From assembly GCF_014334015.1 (NCBI RefSeq), contig NZ_CP060488.1, forward strand, positions 3,244,501 through 3,308,500: a stretch of DNA of 64,000 nt. The letters are read 5' to 3'. Both the position numbers and the translations under genes were made by a program. The DNA comes from Bacteroides sp. M10 (GTDB taxonomy: Bacteria > Bacteroidota > Bacteroidia > Bacteroidales > Bacteroidaceae). The notes beneath the pieces are model-generated. The model was not told the origin of the DNA. It did no database searches and saw nothing but the letters and a program-made list of their open reading frames with translations. Each line of letters begins with the position of its first letter. Position 1 is the stretch's first letter. Of this stretch, positions 9,406 through 17,896 are shown one piece after another.

Positions 9406-10692
9406 ATGATAATGAAGAAAGTAATACTTTTGGTTAGTCTGTTGTTAGTAGCCAGTTGTCTTTTAGTCCGGGCACAAGTTTATAAGTTCGACTTTACTTC
9501 CGACAAAAAAGTAAAAGAAGGATATACCAAAGTAACATCTGAAACCTTGTTCAATGACGAACAGGGTTTTGGGTATGACTTGCAACCGTCGTGGGATGGA
9601 AAAAGCAATCAACCTTTTTTCTTTTCAGTCAATGTTCCAGATGGTAATTATAAAGTGACTGTCACTCTTGGCAGCAAGGATTCAGCAGGGAATACAACAG
9701 TACGTGCCGAGTCCCGCCGACTGTTGATTGAGAATCTTCCGACCAGGAAGGGAGAAATGATTGCTGAATCTTTTACCGTCAACAAACGGAATATGAAAAT
9801 CAGTGAAAGAGAGAAAGTCAAAATCAAGGCGCGCGAAAAGAATAAGTTGAACTGGGATGAAAAACTGACGCTTGAATTTAATGGTGATGCACCTCGTGTA
9901 ACCTCTTTGGTTATTGAACGTGCCGATAAAGTACCTACTATCTTTCTCTGTGGTAACTCCACCGTAGTGGACTATGATAATGAGCCTTGGGCTGCCTGGG
10001 GACAAATGTTTCCGCGTTGGTTTACCGATCAGGTAGCTATTGCCAATTATGCAGAATCCGGAGAATCTGCCAATACTTTTATTGGTGCCGGGCGTTTGAA
10101 GAAAGCGTTGACGCAGATGAAGAAGGGTGATTATCTTTTTATGGAGTTTGGGCATAACGATCAGAAACAGAAGGGACCAGGCAAAGGAGCCTTTTATTCT
10201 TTCATGTATAATCTGAAGATTTATATTGATGAAGCACGTTCCAGAGGCGCACAGCCTGTATTGGTAACTCCTACCCAGCGTCGTCGTTTTGATAAGAATG
10301 GTAAAATAGTAAACACTCATCTTGATTATCCTGATGCGATTCGTTGGTTAGCAGCCAAAGAAAATGTACCTTTGATTGACTTGAACGAAATAAGCCGTAC
10401 CCTTTATGAAGCAATGGGAGAAGAGGATTCCAAACATGCATTCGTACATTATCCTGCCAATACATATCCGGGACAAACGAAGGAGCTGAAAGATAATTCA
10501 CATTCCAATACTTTCGGGGCTTATGAGTTGGCCAAATGTATAATTGAAGGAATGAAGACTGCTGATTTGGATGCAGTGAAGCTTTTGAGGAAAGACTATA
10601 AAGGATTCGACCCAAAACATCCGGATAAATTTGAGAATTTCAAATGGAATCTTTGTCCGTTTACAGAAATAGAAAAACCGGACGGTAATTGA
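9406..10692 (+). CDS. Rhamnogalacturonan acetylesterase (CE12-type SGNH hydrolase)
   Basis: A 428-residue exported protein; the start may be 9406 or the second Met at 9412. Residues about 25-165 form an extra N-terminal beta domain (YKFDFTSDKKVKEGYTKV...). Then comes the SGNH core: FLCGNSTVVDYDNEPWAAWG with the nucleophile Ser, FMEFGHNDQ with the oxyanion Asn, and DNSHSNTFGA carrying the Asp and His of the C-terminal DxxH. In the first block the usual GDS is GNS here. By family it removes acetyl groups from the GalA residues of RG-I, opening the backbone to lyases and GH28. It is co-transcribed with the three fimbrillin-like genes. Confidence 0.92.
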   Translation: MIMKKVILLVSLLLVASCLLVRAQVYKFDFTSDKKVKEGYTKVTSETLFNDEQGFGYDLQPSWDGKSNQPFFFSVNVPDGNYKVTVTLGSKDSAGNTTVRAESRRLLIENLPTRKGEMIAESFTVNKRNMKISEREKVKIKAREKNKLNWDEKLTLEFNGDAPRVTSLVIERADKVPTIFLCGNSTVVDYDNEPWAAWGQMFPRWFTDQVAIANYAESGESANTFIGAGRLKKALTQMKKGDYLFMEFGHNDQKQKGPGKGAFYSFMYNLKIYIDEARSRGAQPVLVTPTQRRRFDKNGKIVNTHLDYPDAIRWLAAKENVPLIDLNEISRTLYEAMGEEDSKHAFVHYPANTYPGQTKELKDNSHSNTFGAYELAKCIIEGMKTADLDAVKLLRKDYKGFDPKHPDKFENFKWNLCPFTEIEKPDGN

Positions 10693-10759
10693 TAACAGAA
10701 AGATTACTCCGGCATTTGAGAAATAACGTCAATTAAAAAATATAAAATAGAAGAAGATT

Positions 10760-11533
10760 ATGAAAAGAGTAGTAGCATCAATGGCATTGGCGGTACTTGC
10801 AGTAGGAAGCCAGGCACAAATTTTAAAGAATGATCTCTTGAAAGGTTATAAGGATGGTGACATTTTGGAGAAAGTGGTTTATGATGACAAACGGGCTCCT
10901 ATTAATGTAGACACTTGGTGTGGTGCATTTGTTACCACGCCGGTTGAAGGGGTTATAAGTCCTACTGTTGGAAAGGCTTTGACGTATACGGGGTATAGTG
11001 AGGCGGGGCCATCTATCAACTTTGGTTTTCCACAAGGGGTGAAAGGTTCTCGTATCAGTGTATATTCATTGGTAGAATCTGGGAAAGTTTACTCCAAAGG
11101 AACTTATTATCTGGCTTGCCTGGTAAACTTTGCTAAAGTTGGTTCGAGTAATCTGGCAGATATCTTGGCTGCGAGTGCCAGTTATGTTGGTGGAGGAAAT
11201 CGTGGTCAGGTATATGTCAGACGCGAAGGAAATGATAAAATCAAATTTGCTGTAGGCTTGATGAAAGAACGTAATGAGGCTCCTATGGTATATGATTATA
11301 ATACAACGCATCTACTGGTATTGAAAGTCGATTATAATAAGAATGAGGTTTCTTTATTTATTGATCCTGAATTAAGTCAGAATGAACCGAAAGCCGATGC
11401 TGTAGTGGTTGGTGAAGAAGGTGCTTTGAAAGCCGGTCTGAAAGCAATTTCGTTTAGAAATCGCAGTGGTTTTAAAGGAAATATCGGTAATTTCCGCTTT
11501 GCAAAAGACTGGGCAGGTGCTATAGGTAAATAA
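10760..11533 (+). CDS. Unknown secreted protein of the pectin locus
   Basis: A 257-residue protein with a clear signal peptide (MKRVVASMALAVLAVGSQAQ). I do not recognise a catalytic motif. The chain is rich in alternating beta-type strands and Gly (INFGFPQGVKGSRISVYSLV, HLLVLKVDYNKNEVSLFIDP, FKGNIGNFRFAKDW). The second half looks like a LamG/concanavalin-like jelly roll, in which a strand ending SLFIDP and a later strand ISFRNRSG are common. It is the last gene of the fimbrillin-CE12 operon and is followed by a good terminator. A carbohydrate-binding role is possible but not supported by a named motif. Confidence 0.75.
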   Translation: MKRVVASMALAVLAVGSQAQILKNDLLKGYKDGDILEKVVYDDKRAPINVDTWCGAFVTTPVEGVISPTVGKALTYTGYSEAGPSINFGFPQGVKGSRISVYSLVESGKVYSKGTYYLACLVNFAKVGSSNLADILAASASYVGGGNRGQVYVRREGNDKIKFAVGLMKERNEAPMVYDYNTTHLLVLKVDYNKNEVSLFIDPELSQNEPKADAVVVGEEGALKAGLKAISFRNRSGFKGNIGNFRFAKDWAGAIGK

Positions 11534-11563
11534 AAGAAGAGCAATCGCAGTATTTATATCATT

Positions 11564-11605
11564 AAGAAGGGGGAAATTGGATTTACCAGTTTCCCTCTTC
11601 TTTTT
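11564..11605 (+). terminator. Rho-independent terminator after the fimbrillin-CE12 unit
   Basis: AAGAAGGGGGAAATTGG (11564) pairs, with two wobble pairs, with CCAGTTTCCCTCTTCTT, followed by TTTTT. Confidence 0.85.
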
Positions 11606-11847
11606 GTCGAACTCCCATGTCACAGTTTCATATCGGAGATACCTCATTGATTTGTTGCCTTATTGCGGTTCTATATCAGTGTTTTCTTGCAATAAATAGG
11701 TTGTTATTTAAAGCTTATATAGAGAAGATGTGAAAAATATAAGATTGATAATCAGAATATGAATACCAGAAGTAAGCCTTGTTTAAAGCTAATTTGTAGA
11801 GAATATCAGACTATGGTAAAGGGTACAATCATATCTTGTACATACAA
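11606..11847. other. Intergenic spacer without visible gene
   Basis: This lies between two convergent transcription units. It is AT-rich, with no ORF, promoter motif or repeat that I can support. The two ends are occupied by terminators. Confidence 0.6.
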
Positions 11848-11880
11848 GAAAGTCCCCCAAACTGTCGCCGGGGGACTTTC
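11848..11880. terminator. Terminator hairpin after SusC/SusD (minus strand)
   Basis: GAAAGTCCCCC (11848) is a near-perfect inverted repeat with GGGGGACTTTC (ending 11880). On the minus strand it lies 44 bp after the SusD stop. The T tract is weak on either side. Confidence 0.7.
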
Positions 11881-11923
11881 ATTTACTAACCTTCAAACAA
11901 ATTTATAAATAGTATTATGTTGC

Positions 11924-13528
11924 TTAATTATATCCTTTGTTCTGTTCGTACAATCCTTCTTTTACCTTCATTTGTGAATCCGGTATTGGATAGATGTATG
12001 AGTCTTTGGTAACCAGTTTGTATAATTCGTACGTTTCCGGCTTACTAATGACACCGTTTTCATCCGAACCGTAAAATTTGAACATTTCCTGTAAGACCTC
12101 TACGTATCGGTTCTGGCGTACAAGATCATGCCAGCGAATACCTTCGGATGCCAGTTCCAGGCGGCGCTCCATATCTACTATTTCTGCAAACTTTTCGGGA
12201 GTGACACTGCTTGGGATTGTTGAAACTCCGGCACGTTCCTGAATAAGCTTGACAAGTGATATGGCTTTGTCAGTGGGGCCAACTATCTCTGCATACATAA
12301 GCATCACGTCTTCTAACCGGATTAGCGGATAATTGATCGGAAAATAAGTACGATCGGCAATTTGGTCATCGATGTCTTCAAATCCTAAAAGTTTACGTTT
12401 CATTTTATGCTCAAAGAATTTTTGGAAGAATTCTCCACCTGTATAAGGAACTCCGTCATCATCTACGAAATCATCGGTGTTAATGGTGCTTGGACAACGT
12501 TTGTCCAAAGAAACTCCCTCTGTGTCGGTTACTTTGAAACGACCGGCTAATCTGGCTTCGCACCAGATCCTATTACCGGACATTTGTATTTTTGTATAAG
12601 AGTCGTTGACTGCCGGAACAGAGTTGAAGACCATTGGATTGCCATAGTTTTTTGCTGCAATATATTGGATCTCAAAAATATGATATTTGTTGTCATTCTC
12701 GCTAATCCATATTTTCTTCCATTCATCGGCGGTACTTGCCCAGTATTTGTTGTTGGCGAAAGCATAATCGATCACTTCGCTGAATAGTTGTTCAGCTAAT
12801 GCTTTTTTTGACTCGTCTTGTATAGGGTAACCGGCCATTGTCAGGTAGACACGTCCTAATAGAGCTTTTGCAGCAGTTAAAGTTGCACGTCCGGCTGAAG
12901 CACTGTTTCCCTGATAGTTTAACGGAGTGTCTACCAGCTTTTTTACAGCGTCTTCCAAGTCGGGAACAATCGCTGTTTCATACGTTTCTACAGGTTCGGA
13001 TTGCTTGATAGCCATTGCTTCATTCACAGACACTGGTTCTAGTACGATGGGGATTCGGCCGAAATAGCGTACCAAATCAAAGTAAGCCAGTGCTCTCAAA
13101 AATTTAGCTTCACCGATGAACTGGTTTTTGATAGTTTCCGAGGAGAAGGTTACTCCGTCTGTTTTACTAAGAAACATATTGGCGCGTGCAACAATCTCAT
13201 ATAAATCATTCCAGGCTCCCGAAAGGGTACTGATGGTAGATATGTTCGGGTTGAAGGTCCCTATGTCAATATAATCACGTTGTTTGTCGGTCGTTTTATC
13301 TACCCAGGCATTATCAGATCGTACTTCGGACATTAACCAGGAATAATCTGATATAGGGAGCAGACCATTATAGATGCCGATCAAGGCTTGTTCCATTTCA
13401 CTGGGCGTGGAATAAAAATAGTCTGTAGTCCGTGTATCGTTAGGCTCTACTTCCAGCCAACTTTCACAAGAGGACAGTGATAATGTCAAAGCTAATCCTC
13501 CGCTTATAAGATATTTATATAGTTTCAT
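11924..13528 (-). CDS. SusD/RagB-like outer-membrane glycan-binding lipoprotein (pair 1)
   Basis: A 534-residue lipoprotein. I place the start at 13528 (MKLYKYLISGG), since an upstream Met at 13561 overlaps the SusC gene and has no signal-peptide logic. Lipobox LSLSSCESW. Typical SusD blocks are present: DTRTTDYFYSTPSEMEQALIGIYNGLL, then helical TPR-like segments (FLRALAYFDLVRYFGRIPIV, TAAKALLGRVYLTMAG), LIRLEDVMLMYAEI and RRLELASEGIRWHDLVR near the C terminus. It caps the SusC transporter encoded directly upstream. The pair sits beside GH2, PL11 and the SASA esterase, so an RG-I-derived oligosaccharide is the likely cargo. Confidence 0.96.
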   Translation of the reverse strand: MKLYKYLISGGLALTLSLSSCESWLEVEPNDTRTTDYFYSTPSEMEQALIGIYNGLLPISDYSWLMSEVRSDNAWVDKTTDKQRDYIDIGTFNPNISTISTLSGAWNDLYEIVARANMFLSKTDGVTFSSETIKNQFIGEAKFLRALAYFDLVRYFGRIPIVLEPVSVNEAMAIKQSEPVETYETAIVPDLEDAVKKLVDTPLNYQGNSASAGRATLTAAKALLGRVYLTMAGYPIQDESKKALAEQLFSEVIDYAFANNKYWASTADEWKKIWISENDNKYHIFEIQYIAAKNYGNPMVFNSVPAVNDSYTKIQMSGNRIWCEARLAGRFKVTDTEGVSLDKRCPSTINTDDFVDDDGVPYTGGEFFQKFFEHKMKRKLLGFEDIDDQIADRTYFPINYPLIRLEDVMLMYAEIVGPTDKAISLVKLIQERAGVSTIPSSVTPEKFAEIVDMERRLELASEGIRWHDLVRQNRYVEVLQEMFKFYGSDENGVISKPETYELYKLVTKDSYIYPIPDSQMKVKEGLYEQNKGYN

Positions 13529-13547
13529 GGTTTCTTTCTTTTTTGAT

Positions 13548-16500
13548 TTAGAATGTAACATTAACTCCTAAAGTAATCACTCTGGCTTGTGGATATGAAC
13601 CGTAATCATAATCCCCCGTTGAACCGCCATTATTGGCTTCCGGTGAGAAACCGCCGTCATATTTATCCCACATCAGGAGATTTTCCCCAGATAAATAAAC
13701 TCTTGCATTTTGTACGAATTTCTTTTTAAGTGGAAGACGATATCCTAATGTTACGTTTTTGATTTTAATAAAATCTGTGCTGTATAGCCAACGGCTGTCA
13801 TAGAATTGGCCTGTATTGGCATTGTCGATCCCCGGAGTTTTACCGTCGCCCGGTTCTGCTTCTGATTTCCACATATTTTTCCAGTGAGAGAGCACGTTAC
13901 CGTTAGCTCCCATACCCGGACGGTCCATTGCACGTCCTAATACTCCGTAGATATGTCCCCCAGTTTGTGCTGTAACCAGGACAGATAAATCAAAGTTTTT
14001 ATACTTGAAAGTATTTGTTATACCGAAAGTATAATCCGGGTCAGGTTTCCCCATTAAGGTACGGTCACTATCACTGATAATTCCGTCACCGTTGGCATCC
14101 CGATAGCGTACGTCACCTACTTTCGTATTCTGCATCACAGGGTATTTTTGTAAATCTGCCTGTGTCTGATAGACTCCGACTGCATCGTACATATAGAAAG
14201 ATCTTAAGGGTTGACCTACCATAAATACCTGCGTGGTACTGTCATACCCTGTAAATACAGTGCTATTATCATCTCCCAAGCTAAGGACTTTATTTTGATT
14301 ATAAGAAACGTTCAGAGAAGTACTCCATTTCAATTTTCCTGTGAGGTTTTGCGTAGTTACTTCCAATTCAAAACCTTTGTTACGGATAGAACCGATATTT
14401 CCCCATGCTTTGGTGAAGCCAAGTAATGCGGGAACAGTCACCTGATATAGCAGGTCTTTGGTTGTTTTCACATAATAATCGGCAGAAATGAAAATACGAT
14501 TGTTGAACAATCCCATGTCGAAGGCAACGTTCCAGCTTTCGGTCTTTTCCCAGCCGAGGTCGGGGTTAGCGAGCGATGTAGGAGCAAAACCATTGATGAT
14601 TGTTCCGGATGAGTAATTGGCGCTGCTTAATTTGGCAAGAGCTGTATTTGTCGGTATAGAATTGTTTCCGTTTGCTCCCCAGCTGGCACGCAGTTTCAAT
14701 GAGTTCATAACGAAGTCTTTCGGCCAGAATTTTTCGTTTGAAATACGGTAAGCGGCAGAAACGGCCGGGAACACCCCCCAACGATTTGCTTTACCGAAGC
14801 GGGAAGAACCATCGCGGCGGATGCTTGCAGTCAGCAGATAGCGGTCATCATATTCGTATTGTAAACGCCCGAAATAAGACATCAGGCGGGAAGGAGTGGA
14901 AACAGAGGCTGCTGCAGCTGTTAATACAACGTCCGCCATATCGAATACTTCCAGAGAATTATCGGGGAATTGGGTTGCACTTAGTCTGCTGGAAGAACCG
15001 CCGGAACTTTCCATTGAGTAACCAGCCATTGCACCGACAGTATGTTTGCCGATTGTTTTATCATAATGCAGAATCGTTTGAAGAAGAAATTTATTACTGC
15101 GTGATTCAGAACGGCTTGCAGTTGTTTTGTAGCCTTCGCTATCTGTACGATATTTGGTTACACTACTTGGAATGAATGAACGGGATTGAGTGCTGCTGAA
15201 GTTATATGAACCGGTGACTTCAGCTTTGAGACCGTTCCATATATCCGCTTTTACATAGGCTGCTGAATTGAGCCGGACGCTTTCGCCATGGTTTGTCACT
15301 TCTTCCATGTAAGCAATCGGGCTTATTTTGCTGAAGCTTGTCCAACGATAATAGCCGCGTGAGCCGGATCCTGTATAGATGCCATCCTCCGGTTCTGCGA
15401 GCGGAGCCATAGTCAGCACGTTTGTAGCCTGACGGTCTTTACCGTCTACACGTCCACCATCGCTCCAGTTGGCTGATGGTGCAAGGTTTACTCCGACAGT
15501 AATCCGGTTGAATATCTTGGATTCCACATTGGCACGGAAATTCAAACGTTTATAGTTGCTTTCAATAGCGATACCCTGTTGATCTGTGTATCCCATTGAT
15601 ACGCGATATTTGGTGTTACCACGCCCGCTTGAAAGAGACAACTGATAATTCTGTATTGGAGCCAGGCGGAAAAATTCGTCCTGCCAATCAATCAATTGCA
15701 AATTACCGTAACCCGGTTCTGTCCAGCGGGGGTCATTCAGGAAATAATAACTTTCCTTTCCACCGATCATTGCCAGGCGGGTGGCGTAATCATCCTCAAT
15801 CGTTGCCCCTTTGCTTCCATATTGAGAAATATATCTGTTATTATTATATGCTGTACGAAATTCAATCCATTCTTCCGGGGATAATACATCTACTTTTCTT
15901 TCCAATGACTGAATACCAAAAGATGCCTGGAATTGTACCCTGACTTTTTCATCTGCACCGGCTTGTTTGGTAGTAATCAAAACAACGCCATTGGCACCAC
16001 GGGAACCGTAGATGGCTGATGAGGAAGCATCCTTCAATACTTCAATAGACTGTATGTCTCCGGGGTTAAGACTGCCAAGATCATCGACAGGAATACCGTC
16101 CACTACATATAAAGGAGTGGCGTCCGCATTAATAGAGGCGGCTCCACGTACGCGAATCTGTAATTCGGAACCCGGTTCACCGGTAGTACTGCGAACTTCT
16201 ACACCTGCCAGTTGTCCTTGCAGGGAAGAGGCAATATTGGTTGTAGCCCGGTCTTCCAGCTTTTCAGCATTTACTTTGGCAATGGCTCCGGTCACATTTC
16301 CTTTCTTAGCACTACCGTAACCGATAGCTACAACCTCATCCAAAGCGATAGCAGACTCTGACAGTTTTATTTGGAGGATTTTATCGGTGATAGTTACTGT
16401 TTGAGTATTATATCCGATAAAGGACACTTCCAGCAGTTTGGCACTTTTGGGAGCCGAGAGTACGAATTTACCGTCTAAATCAGTAATCGTTCCTTTGGCA

Positions 16501-16679
16501 GTTCCTTTCACTGTGACGTTTGCACCGATAATCGGTTCATCTTTCTCATCTACGACTACACCTGTCACCGTTCGGGTTTGTGCGAACGACAGGGTAGATT
16601 GTACTACGAACAGAGTCATTAGAAGGAGATATTGAATCCTCCTCCCCAGACTGCCATTTCCATGCAAAATGTTTTTCAT
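13548..16679 (-). CDS. SusC/RagA-like TonB-dependent outer-membrane transporter (pair 1)
   Basis: A 1,043-residue protein. After the signal peptide (ending LSFAQ), an N-terminal carboxypeptidase-regulatory-like domain (TVTGVVVDEKDEPIIGANVTV) is followed by the plug (DEVVAIGYGSAKKGNVTGAI, LQGQLAGVEVRSTTGEPGSE, PLYVVDGIPVDDLGSLNPGDI, VLKDASSSAIYGSRGANGVV) and a large beta-barrel ending in an aromatic-terminal VNVTF. It imports large oligosaccharides with energy from TonB. Its promoter (16751-16825) shows the same conserved pattern as that of GH2 at 20880. SusD begins 20 bp after its stop. Confidence 0.97.
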   Translation of the reverse strand: MKNILHGNGSLGRRIQYLLLMTLFVVQSTLSFAQTRTVTGVVVDEKDEPIIGANVTVKGTAKGTITDLDGKFVLSAPKSAKLLEVSFIGYNTQTVTITDKILQIKLSESAIALDEVVAIGYGSAKKGNVTGAIAKVNAEKLEDRATTNIASSLQGQLAGVEVRSTTGEPGSELQIRVRGAASINADATPLYVVDGIPVDDLGSLNPGDIQSIEVLKDASSSAIYGSRGANGVVLITTKQAGADEKVRVQFQASFGIQSLERKVDVLSPEEWIEFRTAYNNNRYISQYGSKGATIEDDYATRLAMIGGKESYYFLNDPRWTEPGYGNLQLIDWQDEFFRLAPIQNYQLSLSSGRGNTKYRVSMGYTDQQGIAIESNYKRLNFRANVESKIFNRITVGVNLAPSANWSDGGRVDGKDRQATNVLTMAPLAEPEDGIYTGSGSRGYYRWTSFSKISPIAYMEEVTNHGESVRLNSAAYVKADIWNGLKAEVTGSYNFSSTQSRSFIPSSVTKYRTDSEGYKTTASRSESRSNKFLLQTILHYDKTIGKHTVGAMAGYSMESSGGSSSRLSATQFPDNSLEVFDMADVVLTAAAASVSTPSRLMSYFGRLQYEYDDRYLLTASIRRDGSSRFGKANRWGVFPAVSAAYRISNEKFWPKDFVMNSLKLRASWGANGNNSIPTNTALAKLSSANYSSGTIINGFAPTSLANPDLGWEKTESWNVAFDMGLFNNRIFISADYYVKTTKDLLYQVTVPALLGFTKAWGNIGSIRNKGFELEVTTQNLTGKLKWSTSLNVSYNQNKVLSLGDDNSTVFTGYDSTTQVFMVGQPLRSFYMYDAVGVYQTQADLQKYPVMQNTKVGDVRYRDANGDGIISDSDRTLMGKPDPDYTFGITNTFKYKNFDLSVLVTAQTGGHIYGVLGRAMDRPGMGANGNVLSHWKNMWKSEAEPGDGKTPGIDNANTGQFYDSRWLYSTDFIKIKNVTLGYRLPLKKKFVQNARVYLSGENLLMWDKYDGGFSPEANNGGSTGDYDYGSYPQARVITLGVNVTF

Positions 16680-16750
16680 GTTGATATATCTAAGTGATTA
16701 AATTAGTAAATAATAGAAGATGCGGACACGGTTTGCCGTTTGCCTGACTT

Positions 16751-16825
16751 CCTCTGCAAAGGAAGCGTATTAGAAGAAATTACGCTCAAATATTCGTACG
16801 GAAAAGATGTAATTTCATACTAATC
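16751..16825 (-). promoter_or_regulatory. HTCS-type promoter (RG-I class) for susC/susD pair 1
   Basis: Read on the minus strand: AAATTACATCTTTTCCGTAC, then TTTG-type -7 sequence CTTCCTTTG at 16757-16765, with 43 bp from GTAC to TTTG end. The + strand block 16751-16815 aligns to 20880-20945 (GH2 promoter) with one 1-bp gap and most positions identical. Confidence 0.72.
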
Positions 16826-16885
16826 GCTAAAAAACACGTTTGGTATTTGTACGCGATCCCCTATGAAAGTACAAATATAGCCTTT

Positions 16886-17764
16886 TCAACGGACTGCTTT
16901 TATCTGTTCGTACATCTGTTTGCCCAAATATTCAGCCGAATTTTGGTTAAAATGCAAACGGTCACCCATTAGTTCCGCATCCGACATATCTATCAGATAG
17001 GCATTCTTGTCTTCCTTGGCAAAACGTTTCATGGCGGCTTCCACTTCGCTGCCATATTGTTTGTTCTTTTTAGCCACCGTACCGAAAATAAAAGGAAGGT
17101 TGGAGTAATCTTTTCCTGTTTTTGCACTTAGGTGATTACGCACATAGGTGACTACCGCTTTCAGGTTCTCGTAATATTTGTCTCCGTAAGCATGGTCACT
17201 TTCTCCCTGATGCCATAGGAATGCGTCAATTTGATAACCGTTTTTCAATTTGGATAATGTGTTGTCAATGCAACCGTCGATATCATTGATGAAAGACAGG
17301 AGTAATGAACGTCCTTTCTCACTGGTCGATGCGTTGTTTGCCAACCATTCCGGGTTCGCTGACCAGTGGACAGATTTATCCGAAGTGGTGGAAGGCTCTA
17401 TGGAGGTTCCGCCGATTGCCCATTTGATAACATAGAACGGTTCCTGCCACAGCTGTTCCAACCAATAGTAGGTGACAGCATCGTATCCCCAGGTATTGGG
17501 TTTGGCCCTTCTTTTGCTTTTAGGCCAGAAGGGACGGAATTTACCGTCTGTACGGTTTTGGGCTATTTTGCAATACTTGTAGGCTCCTGCAGTAAAAGCC
17601 GTATCTGTTGCCATTGTTTTGATATAGTCTGGTAAACGGTCGTTAGGTACGCGTCCGTCGGTATTCGATTGTCCGGCGGTGATAATTACATGGGCAGGTT
17701 CGTTGTTGCCTGCCATACAGTTGCAACTGAATGCAAGTATAAAAAGGATCAATAAATTTTTCAT
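16886..17764 (-). CDS. SASA-type (sialate O-acetylesterase-like) carbohydrate esterase
   Basis: A 292-residue exported protein; signal MKNLLILFILAFSCNCMAG. The SGNH-like triad blocks are visible: VIITAGQSNTDGRV (Ser nucleophile, about residue 32), FLWHQGESDHAYG (Glu block), and MGDRLHFNQNSAEYLG (Asp/His block). This is the PF03629-type SASA fold. Related proteins are acetylesterases acting on acetylated sugars, and the usual call 'sialate O-acetylesterase' does not mean sialic acid is the substrate. In this locus, deacetylation of pectin or RG-I oligosaccharides is more likely. It is downstream of GH2, separated by a terminator hairpin. Confidence 0.87.
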   Translation of the reverse strand: MKNLLILFILAFSCNCMAGNNEPAHVIITAGQSNTDGRVPNDRLPDYIKTMATDTAFTAGAYKYCKIAQNRTDGKFRPFWPKSKRRAKPNTWGYDAVTYYWLEQLWQEPFYVIKWAIGGTSIEPSTTSDKSVHWSANPEWLANNASTSEKGRSLLLSFINDIDGCIDNTLSKLKNGYQIDAFLWHQGESDHAYGDKYYENLKAVVTYVRNHLSAKTGKDYSNLPFIFGTVAKKNKQYGSEVEAAMKRFAKEDKNAYLIDMSDAELMGDRLHFNQNSAEYLGKQMYEQIKAVR

Positions 17765-17805
17765 GATAGAACAATGTTTTATGATTTTATAAATTATTGA
17801 GATAA

Positions 17806-17850
17806 TAAAAAGTCCTCCTCACGTTTATAATCGTTCGGGAGGACTTCTTA
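17806..17850 (-). terminator. Rho-independent terminator between GH2 and the SASA esterase
   Basis: On the minus strand AAGTCCTCC pairs with GGAGGACTT (arms at 17838-17846 and 17810-17818), followed by TTTTTATT. Only 41 bp lie between it and the esterase start and no promoter is visible there, so it may act as an attenuator with some readthrough. Confidence 0.8.
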
Positions 17851-17896
17851 TCAAACTAACAATCGTGTGAGAAAGCTAATACCTGTTGAAAACTAT

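Noticed and set aside
16886..17764. True sialic acid metabolism
   Set aside because: The SASA label is only a fold; no sialidase, lyase or transporter for sialic acid is present.
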